In this document: piece after piece, positions 59,444-64,000 of the stretch
Position numbering within the stretch: position 1 is the stretch's first letter
Layout: every line of letters starts with the position of its first letter
DNA from: Sciscionella sediminilitoris
Lineage (GTDB): Bacteria > Actinomycetota > Actinomycetes > Mycobacteriales > Pseudonocardiaceae
Direction of reading: 5' to 3'
Assembly (NCBI RefSeq): GCF_000737195.2
Contig: NZ_JALM01000016.1
Coordinates: 160,817-224,816 of the forward strand
DNA: 64,000 nucleotides
Translations under genes and position numbers: made by a program
The notes under the pieces: model-generated
The model's input: only the letters and a program-made list of their open reading frames with translations
Databases searched by the model: none
What the model was told of the DNA's origin: nothing

Positions 59444-60548
59444 TGGAGCGCTGCACCTCACTGGCCCCCTCGTAGATCCGCGGTGCGCGCACCTCGCGGT
59501 AGAGGTGCTCCAGCAGGTGTCCCCGGCGCAGCGCCCGCGCCCCGTGCAGCTGCACCGCACTGTCCACGACGAACTGGGCGGTCTCGGTCGCGTGCAGCTT
59601 CGCCATCGCGGAACTCTTGGCGATCTGCCGGTTGCCGGAGTCGTACGCTCCCGCCGCCGCGTACACCAGCAGCCGGGCGGCTTCGGTGCGGGTGGCCATC
59701 TCGGCCAGGGTGTGCGCCACGGTCTGCAGCTCGGCCAGCGGAGCGCCGAACGCCTCTCGTTCCCTGGTGTGCGCGACCGTCGCGTCCAGCGCGGCCTGCG
59801 CCATCCCGACCGCGAACGCGCCGACGCTCGGCCGGAACAGGTCCAGGGTGCGCATCGCGACCCGGAATCCGCGGTCGAGCTCGCCGAGCAGATCGGCGCG
59901 GGTGACCGGGACCCCGTCGAAGCGCAGCGTGCCGATCGGGTGCGGGCTGAGCATGTCCAGGTGTTCCCCGCTCAGCCCTGCCCGGTCGGCGGGCACCGCG
60001 AAGGCACTCACTCCCCTGGCACCCGCGCCCTCGGTGGTACGGGCGAACACCGTGTAGAAATCGGCCTCGGGCGCGTTCGAGATCCAGGTCTTCTCCCCGT
60101 ACAGCCGCCAGCCGTCCCCATCCGGTTTCGCGGCCAGTTCGAGTGCCGCCGCATCCGAACCGGCTCCCGGTTCGGAGAGGGCGAACCCGGCGACCGCGGA
60201 ACCCGCTGCCACAGCGGGAATCCAGCGCTGCACCAGTTCCGCGCCGCCCGACTGCAGCACCGGATAGCTGCCCAGCCCCTGCAGCGCGAGCGCGGTCTCC
60301 GCCTCGGTGCTCTCCCGGGCCAGCGATTCGCGCAGCAGACACAGATCCATCGCGGCGGCGTCGGTCGGCTGGTCCGTTCCGGAGAACAACCGCCGCAGCA
60401 GGCCGAGCTCGCCCAGTTCGGCGAGCAGTTCCCGGTTCACCCTGCCGGGCGCGCCCCGCTCGGCCAGCGGCCGCAATCGGTCCGCGGCCAGCGAACGCAC
60501 CCGTTCGGCGAACTCGGCCTGCTCGGTGCTCAGCGCGAACGCGGTCAT
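59421..60548 (-). CDS. acyl-CoA dehydrogenase
   Basis: A 375-aa flavin dehydrogenase of the ACAD family. Motifs: GFALSEPGAGSDAAAL (FAD/substrate), EKTWISNAPEADFYTVFAR, and the C-terminal IYEGASEVQRSIIARQLG with the catalytic Glu (IYEG). Typical length. It overlaps the stop of the ACMR gene (ATGA) and is the second gene of that minus-strand operon. It may oxidise a ring-opened or alicyclic CoA thioester in the aminobenzoyl-CoA route (inference). Confidence 0.9.
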   Translation of the reverse strand: MTAFALSTEQAEFAERVRSLAADRLRPLAERGAPGRVNRELLAELGELGLLRRLFSGTDQPTDAAAMDLCLLRESLARESTEAETALALQGLGSYPVLQSGGAELVQRWIPAVAAGSAVAGFALSEPGAGSDAAALELAAKPDGDGWRLYGEKTWISNAPEADFYTVFARTTEGAGARGVSAFAVPADRAGLSGEHLDMLSPHPIGTLRFDGVPVTRADLLGELDRGFRVAMRTLDLFRPSVGAFAVGMAQAALDATVAHTREREAFGAPLAELQTVAHTLAEMATRTEAARLLVYAAAGAYDSGNRQIAKSSAMAKLHATETAQFVVDSAVQLHGARALRRGHLLEHLYREVRAPRIYEGASEVQRSIIARQLG

Positions 60549-62932
60549 CGCGAATCCTCCTGTCCCGGGCGCCACCTGCCGTGCGCGGTGCCCTGGCTGC
60601 CTTCCCGGATCAACTGCAGCCGCGGCCGCGGTTCGTCCATCCGCCCGGCGCGCGGTTTCCTGCTGCCCGCGGCGAACTGCTTCGGCCACTCCGCTCCTGG
60701 CCCGCTGTAGTCCTGCTCGGCAGCCGCGTGCAGTGTCCACTGTGGATCGTAGAGGTGCGTCCTGCCGACCGCGCACAGATCGGCCCGCCCGGCGAGCAGG
60801 ATCGAGTTCATGTCGTCGTAGGAGGAGATCGCCCCGACCGCGATCACCGCGACCCCGTACTTGCGGCCGATCTCGTTGCGGATCCGGTCGGCGTACGGGG
60901 TCTGGTAACTGCGCCCATAGGCCGGTTTCTCCGCCTTGAGCACCTGCCCGGTGGACACGTCGATACCGGCGACTCCGTGCTCGGCGAAAGCGCGGGCGAT
61001 CTCCACCGCGTCCTCGGCCTCGATCCCGCCCTCGTGCCAGTCGGTCGCCGAGATGCGCACGGTGATCGGCCGCTCGGCCGGCCAGACCGCGCGGATCGCG
61101 TCGAGTACCTCGAGCGGGAACCGCAGCCGATTCTCCAGGCTGCCCCCGTAGCGGTCGGTGCGCCGGTTGGAAAGCGGGGAGATGAACGAGGACAACAGGT
61201 AGCCGTGCGCGCAGTGCAGTTCGAGCACGTCGAACCCGGCGCGCGCGGCCGCCCGCGCGCTTTCCGCGAACTCCTCGGTGATCGTGGCGAGCTCGGACTC
61301 GGTCAGCTCTCGCGGCGTCTGGTTGTCCGCGGAGTACGGGATCGCCGAAGGACCGACCACCTCCCAGTTCCCGTCCGGCAGCGGTTCGTCGATGCCCTCC
61401 CACATGAGCTTCGTGGAGCCCTTGCGCCCGGAGTGCCCGAGCTGGATACCGATCTTGGCCGCGGTGTTCCCGTGCACGAAGTCCACCACCCGCGTCCAGC
61501 CCGCCTCCTGTTCCGGGGTGCGCAGACAGGCACAGCCCGGCGTGATCCGCCCGGTGTCGGAGACGCACACCATCTCGGTCATCACCAGGCCCGCCCCGCC
61601 GAGGGCCTTGCCGCCGAGGTGCACCAGATGGAACTCACCGGGTATCCCGTCGGTTGCCGAGTACATGTCCATGGCCGAGACCACGACCCGGTTGCGCAGT
61701 TCGAGCTCCCCGAGCCGGGCCGGGTGGAACATGGGCGGGCGCACCGATCCGTCCCCACCGGGAACCTCGCCGGTGAACCACTCGTCGATGCCCGCCACGA
61801 ACTCGGGATCGCGCAGCCGCAGATTGTCGTAGGTGACCCGCCTGCTCCTGGTGAGCAGGTTGAACGCGAACTGCTCCGGCTCCTGGTGCACGTAGCCCTC
61901 GATGTTCTCGAACCACTCGAGGCTGGCCTGGGCCGCGCGCTGAGTGGATTCCACCACCTGGCGCCGCTCGGTCTCGTACTCGGCGAGCGCGGTGCCGAGC
62001 TCACCGTGTTCGTGCAGGCAGGCCGCCAGCTCCAGGGCATCCTCCATGGCCAGCTTGGTGCCCGAGCCGATGGAGAAATGCGCGGTGTGCGCGGCATCCC
62101 CGAGCAGCACGATGTTGTCCTTGCGCCAGCTGGTACAGCGCACGGTGGCGAAGGTGAGCCACTTCGAGTTGTTGGCCACTACCTGGTGCCCGCCGAGCAC
62201 ATCCGCGAACAGTTCCCGGATCCGGGCGATCGAACGTTCATCGCTGTGCCCAGGCGGCAGCTGTTCGGGTGCGCACTCGGCGAATCCCGCACGCCGCCAC
62301 ACATCCTCGTGCATCTCCACGATGAAGGTGCTCGCGTCCCTGCTGTAGGGATAGCCGTGGATCTGCATCACCCCGTACGGGGTCTGGGCGATGTAGAACT
62401 TGAACGCATCGAACACGCGATCGGTGGAAAGCCAGATATAGCGGCAGTTCCGGGGTTCCACCGTGGCCCCGAACTCCTCGGCGCCGGCAGTGCGCACCGC
62501 CGAGTTCGCCCCGTCGCAGGCGACCACGAGATCGTAGTCCCGGGACAACTGCGACAGCTCCGGCGCTTCGGTACGGAAATGCGCGCGCACCCCGGTCTCG
62601 GCGCAGCGCCGCCGTAGGATGCCCAGCAGGCTCTTGCGGCTCACCGCGGCGAAGCCGTGCCCGCCCGAGGTGAAGGTAGTCCCGGCGAAGTGCACGTCGA
62701 TGTCGTCCCAGCGGGCGAACTCCTGCTGCATCGCGGCGGCCACCTCGGGGTCGGCGTGCGCGATCCCGCCGAGGGTCTCGTCGGAGAACACCACGCCGAA
62801 GCCGAAGGTGTCGTCCACCGCATTGCGCTCCCACACCGTCACCTCGTGCGCCGGGTTCAGCTGCCGCACCAGCGTCGCGAAGTACAGGCCCCCTGGGCCA
62901 CCGCCGACGACGGCGATCCGCAATCCATCCAT
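60545..62932 (-). CDS. 2-aminobenzoyl-CoA monooxygenase/reductase-like (salicylyl-CoA 5-hydroxylase/oxidoreductase)
   Basis: A 795-aa two-domain flavoenzyme. Residues about 1-390 are an FAD hydroxylase: GGGPGGLYFATL, DGANSAVR and VLLGDAAHTAHFSIGSG. Residues about 400-770 are an old-yellow-enzyme-type FMN reductase: LELRNRVVVSAMDMYSA, HCAHGYLLSSFISPLSNRRTDRYGGSLENRLR. This fusion is diagnostic of ACMR, which hydroxylates and reduces 2-aminobenzoyl-CoA, and of its salicylyl-CoA relatives. It leads an operon with the acyl-CoA dehydrogenase and is divergent from the SDR gene. Confidence 0.88.
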   Translation of the reverse strand: MDGLRIAVVGGGPGGLYFATLVRQLNPAHEVTVWERNAVDDTFGFGVVFSDETLGGIAHADPEVAAAMQQEFARWDDIDVHFAGTTFTSGGHGFAAVSRKSLLGILRRRCAETGVRAHFRTEAPELSQLSRDYDLVVACDGANSAVRTAGAEEFGATVEPRNCRYIWLSTDRVFDAFKFYIAQTPYGVMQIHGYPYSRDASTFIVEMHEDVWRRAGFAECAPEQLPPGHSDERSIARIRELFADVLGGHQVVANNSKWLTFATVRCTSWRKDNIVLLGDAAHTAHFSIGSGTKLAMEDALELAACLHEHGELGTALAEYETERRQVVESTQRAAQASLEWFENIEGYVHQEPEQFAFNLLTRSRRVTYDNLRLRDPEFVAGIDEWFTGEVPGGDGSVRPPMFHPARLGELELRNRVVVSAMDMYSATDGIPGEFHLVHLGGKALGGAGLVMTEMVCVSDTGRITPGCACLRTPEQEAGWTRVVDFVHGNTAAKIGIQLGHSGRKGSTKLMWEGIDEPLPDGNWEVVGPSAIPYSADNQTPRELTESELATITEEFAESARAAARAGFDVLELHCAHGYLLSSFISPLSNRRTDRYGGSLENRLRFPLEVLDAIRAVWPAERPITVRISATDWHEGGIEAEDAVEIARAFAEHGVAGIDVSTGQVLKAEKPAYGRSYQTPYADRIRNEIGRKYGVAVIAVGAISSYDDMNSILLAGRADLCAVGRTHLYDPQWTLHAAAEQDYSGPGAEWPKQFAAGSRKPRAGRMDEPRPRLQLIREGSQGTAHGRWRPGQEDSR

Positions 62933-62953
62933 GACCCACAGGCTATGCCGTAT

Positions 62954-62990
62954 TTGATACGACCGTCAAGATAACGTAATATCAACCCGG
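62954..62990 (+). promoter_or_regulatory. leaderless promoter of the SDR-RidA operon with inverted repeat
   Basis: TTGATA (62954-62959) and TAATAT (62977-62982) are 17 bases apart, a near-ideal promoter. GTG 62990 is 7 bases past the -10 box, so the transcript is probably leaderless. TTGATA and TATCAA (62980-62985) are inverted copies that would let a regulator straddle the promoter. TTGACG on the minus strand (62969-62964) could serve the divergent ACMR gene. Confidence 0.65.
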
Positions 62991-63748
62991 TGACGACATC
63001 GAGGATATGCGTGGTGACCGGGGCCGGACGCGGTATCGGGCGGGCCGTGGCGCACCGGCTCTCGAACTCCGGCCACCAGGTGGTGCTCACCGCACGCACC
63101 CGGGACCAGCTCGCCGAGGTCGCGGCGGAACTACCCGGACCCAGCCTGTGCGTGCCCGCCGATGTGACCGATCCGGAAGCGCCGCAGGCCATCCGCGACC
63201 AGGTGGCGGCCGAATGGGGACCGATCGAGGTTGCCGTGCTCGCGGCGGGTACGGCCAGTTCCGCGCCGCTGGCCAAGACCACCGATGCGCAGTGGCGCGC
63301 CGCCATGGAGGTCAACCTGGACGCGCCCTTCCGCTTCCTGCGCGCCCTCGCTCCGGGAATGGCCGAACGCGGCTGGGGGCGGATCGTGGTCATCGCCTCG
63401 ATGGCGGCCAAGCACGGCGATCCCTACGTCAGCGCCTACACCGCGAGCAAACACGGGGTACTGGGCCTGGTGCGCGCGACCGCGGCCGAACTCGCCAGGA
63501 GCGGTGTGACGGTGAACGCTGTCTGTCCCGGATTCGTGGACACCCCGATGACCGAGGAGAGCATCGCGAACATCAGCGCGACCACCGGCCGGGACGCGGC
63601 GAGCGCGCGGGCCGCACTCGAGGCACGGCAACCGATCCGGCGGCTGATCAGCGCCGGGGAGGTCGCCGAGGCGGTGGAATACTGCGTGGCCAGCGCGGCC
63701 ACCACGGGGCAGGGCATCAACGTCGACGGAGGAGCCGTTCAGTCATGA
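62990..63748 (+). CDS. SDR-type 3-hydroxyacyl-CoA dehydrogenase-like oxidoreductase
   Basis: A 252-aa short-chain dehydrogenase: VVTGAGRGIGRAVAHRL (cofactor), IVVIASMAAKHGDPYVSAYTASK with the catalytic Ser/Tyr/Lys and VCPGFVDTPMTEE. The usual N-N-A-G is replaced by LAAGTASSA. Divergence from the ACMR gene and coupling to a RidA gene (ATGA overlap) suggest a 3-hydroxyacyl-CoA dehydrogenase of the 2-aminobenzoyl-CoA route (inference). GTG 62990 fits the leaderless promoter. Confidence 0.87.
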   Translation: MTTSRICVVTGAGRGIGRAVAHRLSNSGHQVVLTARTRDQLAEVAAELPGPSLCVPADVTDPEAPQAIRDQVAAEWGPIEVAVLAAGTASSAPLAKTTDAQWRAAMEVNLDAPFRFLRALAPGMAERGWGRIVVIASMAAKHGDPYVSAYTASKHGVLGLVRATAAELARSGVTVNAVCPGFVDTPMTEESIANISATTGRDAASARAALEARQPIRRLISAGEVAEAVEYCVASAATTGQGINVDGGAVQS

Positions 63749-64000
63749 GTCGCGAAGACGACGATCGAGTGAGGACCGGAGCGAGCCGGGAGTCGAGCAG
63801 GAGCATCGAGTACGTCAACCCCGCGGAGCTCGGCAAACCGTCCGGGTTCACCCACGCCGTCACGGTGCGCGGCGGGCGCACCGTGTACCTGGCCGGGCAG
63901 ACCGCGCTGGACGCGGAGAACCGGATCACCGGTGGCGATGTCGTCGCCCAGTTCGAGCGCGCGCTCGGCAATCTGCTCACCGCGCTCACCGCCGCCGGTG
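63745..64000 (+). CDS. RidA/YjgF family deaminase, 3' end cut by window
   Basis: The first 85 codons of a RidA-family protein: EYVNPAELGKPSGFTHAVTVRGGRTVYLAGQTALDAENR, then VVAQFERALGNLLTAL. An extra charged N-terminus of about 20 residues precedes the fold. RidA proteins hydrolyse enamine/imine intermediates. In 2-aminobenzoyl-CoA breakdown ammonia must be lost, so this gene fits the pathway. The ATG overlaps the SDR stop. The gene runs off the window. Confidence 0.88.
   Translation, partial: MSREDDDRVRTGASRESSRSIEYVNPAELGKPSGFTHAVTVRGGRTVYLAGQTALDAENRITGGDVVAQFERALGNLLTALTAAG

Noticed and set aside
60143..62617. 824-codon plus-strand open frame opposite the two-domain flavoenzyme
   Set aside because: Antisense shadow; the minus strand shows intact FAD and OYE motifs.
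1..64000. CRISPR arrays, rRNA and tRNA genes
   Set aside because: No regularly spaced repeats and no convincing RNA gene structure were seen in the window.

Overview
The window comes from a high-GC actinobacterium, most likely of the Pseudonocardiaceae or a near relative. The evidence is near-universal G/C at third codon positions, frequent GTG starts, many 4-base ATGA/GTGA gene overlaps, and actinobacterial families (DUF3097, DUF3090, SCO1664, MmyB-like XRE regulators, MAB_1171c). I could not run any search, so the taxon is an inference. No rRNA, tRNA or CRISPR array was seen.

Layout. 1-10.6 kb is mostly chromosomal housekeeping: an SPFH/NfeD membrane pair, DUF3097, a LysR/EamA exporter pair, a methyltransferase, two DJ-1/PfpI proteins, the SCO1664-DUF3090 pair, an S9 peptidase and an S66 LD-carboxypeptidase. 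10.6-21 kb is accessory: two mirrored SDR + XRE modules, an MDR reductase, an orphan Phd-like antitoxin, an AT-rich stretch leading into a tyrosine recombinase, a decayed MerR gene, a DUF4396 membrane protein under a metal-sensor-type operator, an NmrA/MerR pair, and remnants of Tn3-family transposase. 21-34 kb holds an APH-like kinase, an amidohydrolase, a four-gene XRE / hydrolase / ImmA-IrrE peptidase / MAB_1171c operon with clustered inverted repeats upstream, an SGNH hydrolase, a TetR-controlled MFS pump with a beta-sandwich tail, and a CobW GTPase.

34-64 kb is dominated by aromatic-acid catabolism. A MarR-controlled UbiX/UbiD/VdcD set (non-oxidative hydroxyarylate decarboxylase) has a fourth small ABM-fold gene. 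The phenylacetate pathway follows: paaZ-A-B-C-D-E on the minus strand and paaI-paaK-paaR on the plus strand, with a PaaR-like operator between them. A copper amine oxidase nearby could feed phenylethylamine-type amines into it. From 54 kb a 2-aminobenzoyl-CoA (anthranilate) module appears: CoA ligase, enoyl-CoA hydratase, acyl-CoA dehydrogenase, the two-domain FAD hydroxylase/OYE reductase, an SDR dehydrogenase and a RidA-type deaminase cut by the window end. Small regulators (TetR, ArsR, HxlR, MerR, XRE) with divergently transcribed oxidoreductases are scattered between. Several regulator genes appear to be leaderless, with a -10 box 6-7 bases before the start codon.

The best candidates for something undescribed are the XRE-hydrolase-ImmA-MAB_1171c operon, the MFS-beta-sandwich fusion, and the vdcBCD operon with its extra 84-residue protein.
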